This document shows positions 19,427-27,732 of a DNA stretch of 64,000 nucleotides, piece after piece; position 1 is the first letter of the stretch, and the number at the start of each line of letters is the position of its first letter. The position numbers were made by a program, and so were the translations under genes. Source of the stretch: Proteocatella sphenisci DSM 23131 (GTDB lineage: Bacteria; Bacillota; Clostridia; Peptostreptococcales; Filifactoraceae); the NCBI RefSeq assembly GCF_000423525.1, contig NZ_AUID01000012.1:19651-83650 (forward strand). Direction: 5' to 3'. The notes beneath the pieces were generated by a model. It was not told where the DNA came from, made no database searches, and worked only from the letters and a program-made list of their open reading frames with translations.

Positions 19427-19470
19427 AAACAAGGCACCCCGGAGAATGTATATCACAGGATGCCTTGTTT
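19427..19470. terminator. Shared terminator of the dual-AraC unit and the bai operon
   Basis: AAACAAGGCA and TGCCTTGTTT form a perfect 10-bp stem around a 24-base loop with T-rich flanks. It lies between the convergent cupin gene and the 3' end of baiH. Confidence 0.75.
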
Positions 19471-19491
19471 GTATTTATGAAAAGGAAAATG

Positions 19492-21471
19492 TTATAGACT
19501 GTAGGCAGTTTCAAAGCCTTCCCACATGGCAAAGCTCGCCTGGCGCGCTCTTACAGCGTCACCTATTACATGAACTTGAGGAACAAATTCTTTAAGTTCA
19601 GCGGAAAGTGGGTCATAGTTTCTGGAACCAAGTCCAAATAAGATATAATCGAATCCTTGCAGCCATTCCTCAGAACCATCCAGACGCTGCACTTTTACTG
19701 CATGGTCAGTTACCTCAAGAATCTTTGTGTTTACATTGATGTCAACGCCGCTTTCTTTGAGTTTTCTTATAAGCGGTCCTCTGTTTGGACTGCACACTCC
19801 CGTAAGCAGCTGTGGCATCATCTCAATAAGAGTAACTTCCACATCACCAATACTTGAATTGAATCCTCTGATATATGCTGATGGTCTTGCATTTACCATA
19901 ACCGCTTCTGCCGTCTCACACGCTACAGCCCCACCTCCAAGTACGCATACACGTCCCTTTGGTATTACATATTTTCCCCTAAGGAAATCATGCGCTGTCA
20001 GTACTGGATAATCCTGCGTACCTTTTATTGGCGGCACAAGTGGTCTTGCTCCGGTTGCCACAATAACCGCCTCAGGAGCAAATTCTCTTACAGCATCTAT
20101 AGTAGCTTCTTTATTAAATTCAATATTAACCCCGGCTTTTTTTGCTCTATGGTTTAAATGTACCATCCATTTGGTCATTTCCTGTTTTCCAGGAGAAACA
20201 ACGGCAAGGTTGATCTGGCCTCCGATTATGCTGTCTGCTTCCCATACAGTAACATCGTGGCCTCTCTCTGCTGCAGTAACTGCAGCGTACATACCACCTG
20301 GACCCGCACCTATTACAAGCGTCTTCTTAGGCTTTTCTGCCGGTACTTCCGGAAAATCATATTCTCTTCCTACAAGAGGATTTACATGGCAGTGACACTG
20401 TGGACTTTCTGCACTTCTCGAAATACAGCTTCCTCCACAGTTTGCACAAGGAGTTATGTCTTCAAATCTATTTTCCATGGCCTTGTTGCATATATCTGGA
20501 TCTGCAAGCAGAGGTCTTCCCATGGATACTCCATCCACAAGTCCTCTTTCTACTATGTCAGCCGCATATCTTATGTCGTTTATTTTTCCTACAACGAAAA
20601 CCGGAATGTTAACCGCTTTACGAATCTCAGATGCCTCATATACATTCACGCCTATATTTTTATTCTGACACGGGATTATATGCTCCATTCCTTCATACTG
20701 AGTCCCCCCTGATACTTCTATCAGGTTAACTCCAGCTGCTTCAAATTTGCGTGCAAGATAGATCATATCTTCAAGTGAGTTTCCCCCGATAGTTCTTTCA
20801 TCTCCTGATACTCTTAGAAATATAGGAAAATCCGGACTTACGTTCTTTCTTACTTGGGCTATTATTTCCAGCATCAAGCGTGCTCTGTTGTCAAGGCTTC
20901 CTCCGTATTCGTCCATGCGCTTATTTCTAAGCGGTGACAGAAATGCTCCTGGAAGCATGTATGCATGGGCACAGTGAAGAAATATTCCTCCGCATCCGGA
21001 CTCCTCTACACGTCTTGCTGCCTCACCGTACTGTTTTATGACAGTTTGAATTTCATCGATGCTTATAGCTCTGCTCACATGACAGTTTGCATTTGTATTC
21101 ACAGATGGTCCCATCGGCGCTATATTTCTGTAACCACATACAGATTCTGGCCCCGGATGGATAATCTGAGGAATAAGTGTGCTTCCTGTGTTTCCCACTC
21201 TTTTCGCAAATTCTTTAAACTGAGGAACCAGATCATCCGAATCAAGACAAGTAGTATTTCCCATATATGGGTATTTTCGATCTACAGTTACCGCATCGAT
21301 TATAACAAATCCAGTTCCCCCTTCTGCTCTGCGGACAAAAACGTCAGCAAGGCGTTTTGGTACTGTTCCATCAGCTACTTCGTAATCCATGCTCATAGGG
21401 GCCATCCCAACACGATTTTGAAGAGTCAGTGAACCCACTTTTAGTGGTGAAAATAATTTTGAGTTTTTCAT
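19492..21471 (-). CDS. baiH: Bile-acid flavin enoate reductase BaiH
   Basis: About 659 residues. An old-yellow-enzyme TIM barrel (residues about 1-340, VGMAPMSMDYE near the start, HPGPESVCGYR, CAHAYMLPGAFLSP) is joined to a 4Fe-4S site (CANCGGSCISR then CHCHVNP) and a C-terminal FAD/NAD part with GAGPGGMYAA. Near-identical by recall to C. scindens BaiH, which reduces the delta-6 bond of the 3-oxo-4,6-diene intermediate in 7-alpha-dehydroxylation. The ATG at 21471 is preferred because GAGG precedes it; the ATG at 21492 has no ribosome site. Last gene of the bai operon; no baiI follows. Confidence 0.95.
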   Translation of the reverse strand: MKNSKLFSPLKVGSLTLQNRVGMAPMSMDYEVADGTVPKRLADVFVRRAEGGTGFVIIDAVTVDRKYPYMGNTTCLDSDDLVPQFKEFAKRVGNTGSTLIPQIIHPGPESVCGYRNIAPMGPSVNTNANCHVSRAISIDEIQTVIKQYGEAARRVEESGCGGIFLHCAHAYMLPGAFLSPLRNKRMDEYGGSLDNRARLMLEIIAQVRKNVSPDFPIFLRVSGDERTIGGNSLEDMIYLARKFEAAGVNLIEVSGGTQYEGMEHIIPCQNKNIGVNVYEASEIRKAVNIPVFVVGKINDIRYAADIVERGLVDGVSMGRPLLADPDICNKAMENRFEDITPCANCGGSCISRSAESPQCHCHVNPLVGREYDFPEVPAEKPKKTLVIGAGPGGMYAAVTAAERGHDVTVWEADSIIGGQINLAVVSPGKQEMTKWMVHLNHRAKKAGVNIEFNKEATIDAVREFAPEAVIVATGARPLVPPIKGTQDYPVLTAHDFLRGKYVIPKGRVCVLGGGAVACETAEAVMVNARPSAYIRGFNSSIGDVEVTLIEMMPQLLTGVCSPNRGPLIRKLKESGVDINVNTKILEVTDHAVKVQRLDGSEEWLQGFDYILFGLGSRNYDPLSAELKEFVPQVHVIGDAVRARQASFAMWEGFETAYSL

Positions 21472-21506
21472 TATAATGCTACCTCTTTTCATTACTGATT
21501 ATTTAT

Positions 21507-22967
21507 TTATTTTGCTTTGCTGTCATGTATCTTTGGCATCATCCTTACAATTATAATACCTGCTATAATGCATGCCACCTCGATTAATGCAAGGGTCTGT
21601 ATTGAAGAAGTAGCCGCTTGAACAACTGCAGCGCCCTGTTCAGCACCTGCTACAGTAGCCCTGTCGATAAGTCTAGTCACGCTGTTTGTAAACATAGGTA
21701 CGAATACTGCTACTCCAAAAGGTGCCGCTATATCACGGAAAAGTCCGTATGTACCTGTTCCTGATCCTGCCAGTTCACTGGATAATCCGCTCAGTGCTAC
21801 CTTCATGAATATTGTAGCATTTCCTCCAAGTCCGATTCCCAGGATACCAAGTGATGCTGCAAATATTGCTATTGAAGAATCCGCCTTGAAGAAGTACATT
21901 ATGGCGCAGCCTATGCCTGTAAGCACAAGTGAAAATGTAAGTATGGATCTTGGCTCTTTTTTGTCTGCCTTAGGTCCGATCAAAATAGCACCAAGTGACA
22001 TCCCGATGTACATTATCGAAATGGCAAAGCTTGCTATAAGTACATTGTCCGGCTGAGTGTATCTTACAAACACAATTACATTGGTCATGTTAGCCTGCAT
22101 AAGTCCCTGTGTAAGGAAAAGAATCATCACAGGAAGTATGAATTCCTTACGTGCCATGAATGTACCATTTAAAACAGGGTTCTTAACTTTTTTCTCAACC
22201 TTTATAAGGGCAAACAGTGATATGATTGCAACTCCAGCTACAGTCATAAAGAGTGTGGAACCCCAGCCTATATTCTGTCCAAAAGACGGAACGCAAAGGA
22301 AAAGACTGAAGAACACAACAACAAGTGCAGCGCCTTTTTTATCAAAATCTACAAGACTTTTCTTTTCAAAAGCCGTTTTCTTTATAACTAATGAGCAGAA
22401 TAAGAATACCAGAGCGCATATGGCAACGCATACCCACATCATCACTCTCCATCCTGCCGCCTTCATGATCAGTCCGCCGCAGGTAGGTCCGACAACTACT
22501 GCACCGCTCGATACCAGCATGTACACAGCAAATCCTTTTCCCATTTCTGCAGGAGGATATTCAGAAACAATATAAGACATTACAACCGGCGCAATAGCTG
22601 CAGTACCAATACCTACAACAAATCTAGCCGCCAGCATCAACATCAAAGATGGGGCAATAGCCGTAAGTATGTTACCAAGAGTAAAAATTCCTATTCCTAT
22701 AAGTAGAGTCTTGCGTCTTCCAAGTACATCTCCCAATTTACCAAGAATGGGAGCACATGCTGCGGCTGACATTGCCAGTGCAAGCGATATCCAGGTAGTA
22801 TTATTGTAGGCAAGCCCCTGATCCGCTACGAATGCCGGTGCCAGAACTGCTGTAAATCCTCCAATCAGTCCCAACATAAGGGCTGCAACAGCATATGGTA
22901 TGAATCCTTTTTTATAATCTGTAGCTGGTTTAATATTATTACCTTTTTTATTTAACGCGGCATCCAT
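21507..22967 (-). CDS. baiG: Bile-acid importer BaiG (major facilitator superfamily)
   Basis: A 486-residue membrane transporter with about 12 to 14 hydrophobic segments, of the drug:proton antiporter-2 type fold. The motif GKLGDVLGRRKTLLIG between the second and third segments is the MFS signature, and GIGTAAIAPVVMSYIV follows. In C. scindens BaiG is a proton-dependent importer of unconjugated primary bile acids such as cholate. The position between baiF and baiH and the length match. The gene follows a strong hairpin (22996-23020). Confidence 0.93.
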   Translation of the reverse strand: MDAALNKKGNNIKPATDYKKGFIPYAVAALMLGLIGGFTAVLAPAFVADQGLAYNNTTWISLALAMSAAACAPILGKLGDVLGRRKTLLIGIGIFTLGNILTAIAPSLMLMLAARFVVGIGTAAIAPVVMSYIVSEYPPAEMGKGFAVYMLVSSGAVVVGPTCGGLIMKAAGWRVMMWVCVAICALVFLFCSLVIKKTAFEKKSLVDFDKKGAALVVVFFSLFLCVPSFGQNIGWGSTLFMTVAGVAIISLFALIKVEKKVKNPVLNGTFMARKEFILPVMILFLTQGLMQANMTNVIVFVRYTQPDNVLIASFAISIMYIGMSLGAILIGPKADKKEPRSILTFSLVLTGIGCAIMYFFKADSSIAIFAASLGILGIGLGGNATIFMKVALSGLSSELAGSGTGTYGLFRDIAAPFGVAVFVPMFTNSVTRLIDRATVAGAEQGAAVVQAATSSIQTLALIEVACIIAGIIIVRMMPKIHDSKAK

Positions 22968-22995
22968 TATATAATCCCCTTCCTTTTTATTTTAT

Positions 22996-23020
22996 GAAAG
23001 GCGGGCTTTGCCCGCCTTTC
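22996..23020 (-). promoter_or_regulatory. Strong hairpin between baiF and baiG
   Basis: GAAAGGCGGGC and GCCCGCCTTTC form a perfect 11-bp stem with a three-base loop right after the baiF stop. On the minus strand it is followed by ATAAAATAAAAAGG, not a proper T tract. It could be an mRNA processing or stability element or a leaky terminator that lowers baiG-baiH expression. Confidence 0.7.
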
Positions 23021-23027
23021 AATAGAA

Positions 23028-24302
23028 TTATTTCTTTCTCATGTGCGGAATTACTTCTTCCAATCTATAACGCTTTATTGTTGTAGCAAGATCAAATTCT
23101 TTAGTTATGCCCTTTTCATACAGACTTTGTATCTCTTCGTCAGAATATCCCAGATCTTTCAGTATATCTTTGTTATCCATACCAAACAAAGGTGCACCTC
23201 TCCATATTTGTGAAGGATTGTTCTTAAACTTGTTTATAAGTCCAAGGCCTTTAACTCTTCCCATCATTGGATCATCCCATTCCATTACTGTCTCACGAGC
23301 TTTCCAGTGAGGGTCATTCAGGCAGTCTTCAAGTTCGTAAACTCTCTGACATGGAATTTGATTAGCGTGCATCAGAGCCTCTACCTCTTCCATAGTATTC
23401 TCTGATACAAACTTCTCAACAGCAGCTTCCATTCTCTGTCCTACAGGTGAATTGATCAACCAGCCTGTAAATCCTTCTGGAAAATCTGGATCTCCAGTTC
23501 CAGGTACGGGAAGTCCTATTAGAGGGTATCCACGTTTGCATACCTCAGCCCCAGTCATTCCGATAAATATAGTCTTTCCATCCTTACAAGTATAGAAACT
23601 GAACAGTGCCGCCTGTGTATCTTTGTTTCCTGTTCTTGGCATCTTTATATCGTCAGTAGCATACTGCATCATACGTCCGTCCATTATTCTGGCTAAAGCC
23701 TCATATTGGGCTACGTCAACGGATTCTCCCTTTCCAGTTAACATTGTACTTACATAACATGCAAGCATTGTCCAGCATGTAGTAAGTCCACACACAAAGT
23801 CACTTAGATATGGATTAACCTTTAATGCCTCAGTAGTTCCGTTTAGAGACATGTATCCACTGAATGCCTGTCCAACTGCATCGTAAGAAGCCTTTGTTAC
23901 ATAAGCAGGATCCCCTGTCTGACCATATCCTGATACATGGACTATAGCAAGCTTTGGATTTACCTTCCAGATCTCTTCATCTGAAAGACCCAGTCTGTCA
24001 TACTGTCCTCCTTTTGAAGACTCTACCCAGATGTCTGCCCATTTTATTAATTTGAAGAAAATCTCTCTTCCTTCTTCTGTCTTTATATCTGCTACCATTG
24101 AAAGTTGATTTCTGTGGTTCTGAGGATAGCCATACCATCCACGCTGATTGTCCGGTTTATTTGGAGCTTCAAAATGAATTACCGTAGAACCGCACTCTGA
24201 AAGAAGTCCTCCTCCAAGAGGTCCTGCAATATTTGAACCACTGTCCAGTACTTTTAATCCTGAAAGCGCTCCAAATTGTGGAAAATCTTTTAATCCAGCC
24301 AT
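23028..24302 (-). CDS. baiF: Bile-acid CoA transferase BaiF (type III CoA transferase)
   Basis: A 424-residue family III (CaiB/formyl-CoA transferase type) enzyme. The nucleophilic aspartate is Asp141 in KASYDAVGQAFSGYM; other family landmarks are GLKVLDSGSNIAGPLGG at the start and VHVSGYGQTGDPA. BaiF transfers CoA from a dehydroxylated product to a new primary bile acid, saving ATP. Length and order agree with C. scindens BaiF. Ribosome site GGGAG before the ATG. Preceded by baiA with 65 bp between. Confidence 0.95.
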   Translation of the reverse strand: MAGLKDFPQFGALSGLKVLDSGSNIAGPLGGGLLSECGSTVIHFEAPNKPDNQRGWYGYPQNHRNQLSMVADIKTEEGREIFFKLIKWADIWVESSKGGQYDRLGLSDEEIWKVNPKLAIVHVSGYGQTGDPAYVTKASYDAVGQAFSGYMSLNGTTEALKVNPYLSDFVCGLTTCWTMLACYVSTMLTGKGESVDVAQYEALARIMDGRMMQYATDDIKMPRTGNKDTQAALFSFYTCKDGKTIFIGMTGAEVCKRGYPLIGLPVPGTGDPDFPEGFTGWLINSPVGQRMEAAVEKFVSENTMEEVEALMHANQIPCQRVYELEDCLNDPHWKARETVMEWDDPMMGRVKGLGLINKFKNNPSQIWRGAPLFGMDNKDILKDLGYSDEEIQSLYEKGITKEFDLATTIKRYRLEEVIPHMRKK

Positions 24303-24367
24303 ATTTATATCTCCCTTATGTTTATTAGTTAAAGTTAAAGTTATTTTTAAAATTACAGGTTTTCAAA

Positions 24368-25117
24368 TTATGGTCTGTAAGCTCCATCTACACTGATTGT
24401 AGTTGCAGTTATTCCGCTTGCCAGATCTGATGCAAGGAACATATACACATTTGCTATTTCTTCAGCCTCAAGCATTCTCTTCATTGGAAGAGTTTTAAGG
24501 TATCCGTCCAGAATTTCCTGTGGCATTCCACTCACCATATCTGTATTAACCACTCCTGGAGCCACGCCAACTACACGGATATTCTTTCTTACAATTTCTC
24601 TTCCAAGACCATGAGTCAGACCTATTACTCCTGCCTTAGTTGTTGGGTATCCTATACCTGAAAGTGAACCGTATACACCTGTTACAGATGCCGTATTTAT
24701 AATTACACCTTTTTTAGCATCCTTCATGCACTGATAAGCAGCCCAGGCACCGTTGAATACTCCTATAAGGTTTACGTCTACTATGTTCTTAAACTCATCT
24801 TCTTCTACTTTGCTGAAAACTGTGTTCATTGAAACTCCAGCGTTATTTATCATAACATCCAGTCTGCCGTATTTTTGAGCTACTGCACCAACTGCACCCA
24901 TTACTTCATCTCTTGAAGCAAGGTTTGGAGCAAATCCAAGCACTTCTTCCTCTGGATATAGTCCCTTAAGCTCTGCAAGCGCAGCGTCTACTTCTGGCTG
25001 AGTTTCTCCAAATATAGCTACCTTTGCCCCATTTTCTATGAATTTTCTTGCTGCTGCAAAACCTATTCCGCGAGTTCCACCAGTGATTACTGTAATTTTA
25101 TCTTGTACTAGTTTCAT
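24368..25117 (-). CDS. baiA: Bile-acid 3-alpha-hydroxysteroid dehydrogenase BaiA
   Basis: A 249-residue short-chain dehydrogenase. The Rossmann motif TGGTRGIG is at residues 12-19, NNAG at 91-94 and the catalytic Ser144, Tyr157, Lys161 triad is in place. Glu42 is present, the residue that in the BaiA2 structure blocks NADP and sets NAD preference (recalled from the published structure). It oxidises the 3-hydroxyl of the CoA ester in the first redox step and reduces the 3-oxo group at the end. Operon copy, so most like BaiA2. Confidence 0.95.
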   Translation of the reverse strand: MKLVQDKITVITGGTRGIGFAAARKFIENGAKVAIFGETQPEVDAALAELKGLYPEEEVLGFAPNLASRDEVMGAVGAVAQKYGRLDVMINNAGVSMNTVFSKVEEDEFKNIVDVNLIGVFNGAWAAYQCMKDAKKGVIINTASVTGVYGSLSGIGYPTTKAGVIGLTHGLGREIVRKNIRVVGVAPGVVNTDMVSGMPQEILDGYLKTLPMKRMLEAEEIANVYMFLASDLASGITATTISVDGAYRP

Positions 25118-25194
25118 GATTTTATCTCTCCTTGTTGTTTAAATTATTTAAATGGTTTAAATGGTTTTCCAGTTCTGTTGTCCTTCTGTTCCTC

Positions 25195-25698
25195 TTATTT
25201 GTCATGCATATTTGTTAATATTCTTCTTTTTTCATCTCTTCTAAAGTTTTCTTCATAAATTCGTACATAACCAGTTTCTAATATGTACCATTGTCCATCA
25301 ACTTTTTCATACTTGTCTGTATAGAATGCCCCGCCATTAACCTCTATACCCTTATACTTTCCATCTGTAAAAATCAATTTATCTTCTAAATACCATCTTC
25401 CTGAAGCTATATTTTCGCTTTCAAGAGTAATTTCTGGAGTGTGTCCTGTGTGCATGCTGATTTCTTCAGGAGGCATCGCACTTCTCAAATAATCTGTAAC
25501 TTCTTTTGGACTCTTAAAAACAAGTTTTCCATCAGAATAAGATGTGACAATATTAGGTGAAAGCGTAGATTCCAGCTCATCCCAGTGCTTGCTGTCAAGA
25601 CATCTGAAATATTTTCCTTTTAATTCTTTAATTGCCTCAATATCATTTATATTTTGAATTTCTTTTTCAAGGGCGATTATTCTTTCTTCTAAAGTCAT
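25195..25698 (-). CDS. baiE: Bile-acid 7-alpha-dehydratase BaiE
   Basis: A 167-residue SnoaL-like (NTF2 fold) protein. It removes the 7-alpha hydroxyl, the rate-limiting and committing step of 7-alpha-dehydroxylation. The catalytic residues described for C. scindens BaiE are all at the same numbers here: Tyr30 and Asp35 in KGKYFRCLDSKHW, His83 in SMHTGHTPE, and Arg146 in TGYVRIYEE. This is strong evidence for a working dehydratase and not just a related SnoaL protein. It lies between baiCD and baiA as in C. scindens. Confidence 0.97.
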   Translation of the reverse strand: MTLEERIIALEKEIQNINDIEAIKELKGKYFRCLDSKHWDELESTLSPNIVTSYSDGKLVFKSPKEVTDYLRSAMPPEEISMHTGHTPEITLESENIASGRWYLEDKLIFTDGKYKGIEVNGGAFYTDKYEKVDGQWYILETGYVRIYEENFRRDEKRRILTNMHDK

Positions 25699-25733
25699 GT
25701 CTATAAATCCTTTCTATTTAAAATAATTATTAT

Positions 25734-27653
25734 TTAAATTGACATACCCACGTTGTAGCCTTCAAGTGTTGCAATTCTTGCATCTCTCGCCTTAACTGCG
25801 TCTCCAATTACGTTATATGGAATATTAAGCTCTTGGCATTTAGCTTTTAGATCTTCACTTGGACGAGATGTGATTCCAGTACAGATAACTACTGAGTCGC
25901 ACTCAAGCGTTCCAGGAATGATTTCTTTAGTCTTTTTGTCGGTTATATTGTAATGGATTTCTCCTGGTTTTATTCCTGTAACATCAGTACCTGCCAGTTT
26001 TGCTATCTTGTAGTACTTGAGCTCTCCTGGTAAGAACATTCTTCTAAGCATATTCATGCCTGTACCAATACCTTTTCTCTCTATTGCCGTAACCTCTTGT
26101 CCTCTTGAAGCAAGCAATTGCGATACTTCTGTACCTACAAGTCCACAGCCGACAACTGCTACATGACCAGTCGGGTTTACTTCTCCCCTTAGAACCTGGT
26201 ACTGTGAATATACATTAGGGCTGTCAATTCCTGGGATTTCAGGTGCCACATAGTCAGAACCTATTGCAATGATTACATGGTCTGGTGCTATTTCAGCAAT
26301 CTTTTCTGGGGTTACAGCTGTATTAAGCATAACTTCAATTCCCTGACGCTTAACTTCTTCCGCTTCCCATATTGCCATATTCGCCCAGTCCTGTTTCATG
26401 GGCGCAACTCCGGCAAGAGCAAATTGTCCTGAAAGTTTGTCAGATGATTCAAATATTACCGGTTCATGTCCACGTTTTTTAAGTATCTGCGCCGCCATAA
26501 GTCCAGCCATTCCCCCGCCGATGATCATTACCTTTTTAGCTTCTTCCGTCTTTGGAAGTCCCTTATATTCCTGAGCTACCATAGGGTTATGAGTGCACGT
26601 TATACTCTTCATCTTAGGATCAATTATCGCATCATAGCAGCCCTGTACGCAGCCTATGCAGTGACGGATTGTGTCTTCTTTGCCATCTCTTACTTTTGCA
26701 ACCCAGTCTGGATCTGTAATCTGAGAACGCCCTATACCTACAAGATCAAATTTACCTTCCTCTATTACTCTGTTTGCCATTTCTCCGGTCTTGATGCTTC
26801 CCACACCCATTACCGGGATCTTGATCTGCTTCTTGATGTTGTATATGTTCTCTATATTGAAGCCATGTGCAAGGTTGAATGGAGGAACCTCATATACTGT
26901 AGCAAATGACACTGCATTTCCACGGGAAATGTCTGCCACGTCCACCCCTAGATCCGCACTTCTGTTTATGAATTCAACTATTTCTGCTTCTGTCATAGTC
27001 TCGTCCATAAGTTCGTCAATACATCCCACTCTCATGAAGAAAGGCATGTCCTCTGGTATGTTGTTACGGATTGCTGTAATTGTCTCGAAAAGGAATCGGC
27101 AGCGATTTTCAAAATTTCCACCGTATTCATCTGTACGCTTGTTCATTCCTGGACTAAGGAACTCATGAGGAAGATAGCTGTGCGCTGCATGAAATTCTAC
27201 AGAATCAAATCCAGCTTCAACTGCTCTTTTTGCAGCAAGTCCAAATTCTTCAACAATCTCATGGATTCTCTCTACTGAAAGATTTTCAGGTTTTTCCAGT
27301 ACATTTGTTTCGTCAAAGAACAGTTCCGGGCTAAATCCTCCATGCCATAGCTGAACGCTCATCTTGCCGCCAACCTCATGTACAGCATCTGTAAGTTTTT
27401 TCAGCTGCTCTACATGATGGTCATTGTAAAGTCCCATATACATGTACGCATGTGGAGCTGGACATATGGCAACGCATTCAAAAATATTAAGTGCACACCC
27501 TGCCTTAGCTCTTGCTACATGATATGCTATAAGATCCTCTCCTATATCATGCTTGCTCTTTGTCATTTTTGTGTTCATTCCTGGCAGAATAATTCTGTTC
27601 TTTAATTCCAGCCCACGAATTTTAAACGGTGAAAATAATGCTTCATAACTCAT
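25734..27653 (-). CDS. baiCD: Bile-acid 3-oxo-delta4 oxidoreductase BaiCD
   Basis: A 639-residue iron-sulfur flavoenzyme with an old-yellow-enzyme barrel (NRIILPGMNTKM, LWHGGFSPELFFDE, HAAHSYLPHEFLSPG), a 4Fe-4S cluster site around residues 335-352 (HCIGCVQGCYDA and a later TCTHNP), and a C-terminal FAD/NAD-binding domain beginning GGGMAGLMAAQIL. It introduces the delta-4 double bond of the 3-oxo-cholyl-CoA and later removes it. Sequence recalls C. scindens BaiCD almost block by block. First ATG has a GGAGG site. Confidence 0.96.
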   Translation of the reverse strand: MSYEALFSPFKIRGLELKNRIILPGMNTKMTKSKHDIGEDLIAYHVARAKAGCALNIFECVAICPAPHAYMYMGLYNDHHVEQLKKLTDAVHEVGGKMSVQLWHGGFSPELFFDETNVLEKPENLSVERIHEIVEEFGLAAKRAVEAGFDSVEFHAAHSYLPHEFLSPGMNKRTDEYGGNFENRCRFLFETITAIRNNIPEDMPFFMRVGCIDELMDETMTEAEIVEFINRSADLGVDVADISRGNAVSFATVYEVPPFNLAHGFNIENIYNIKKQIKIPVMGVGSIKTGEMANRVIEEGKFDLVGIGRSQITDPDWVAKVRDGKEDTIRHCIGCVQGCYDAIIDPKMKSITCTHNPMVAQEYKGLPKTEEAKKVMIIGGGMAGLMAAQILKKRGHEPVIFESSDKLSGQFALAGVAPMKQDWANMAIWEAEEVKRQGIEVMLNTAVTPEKIAEIAPDHVIIAIGSDYVAPEIPGIDSPNVYSQYQVLRGEVNPTGHVAVVGCGLVGTEVSQLLASRGQEVTAIERKGIGTGMNMLRRMFLPGELKYYKIAKLAGTDVTGIKPGEIHYNITDKKTKEIIPGTLECDSVVICTGITSRPSEDLKAKCQELNIPYNVIGDAVKARDARIATLEGYNVGMSI

Positions 27654-27732
27654 TTTGTATCCTCCTTGATCGATTGATTGTATTATATTTTAAATAAAAA
27701 TTACCGACTTTCATTGTTCATTTAAAACGTTA

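Noticed and set aside
20158..20712. 184-codon open frame opposite baiH
   Set aside because: Shadow of baiH; no recognisable domain.
25195..25698. Generic SnoaL-like protein or BaiI
   Set aside because: All four BaiE catalytic residues are at the exact positions, and the gene lies in the baiE slot.
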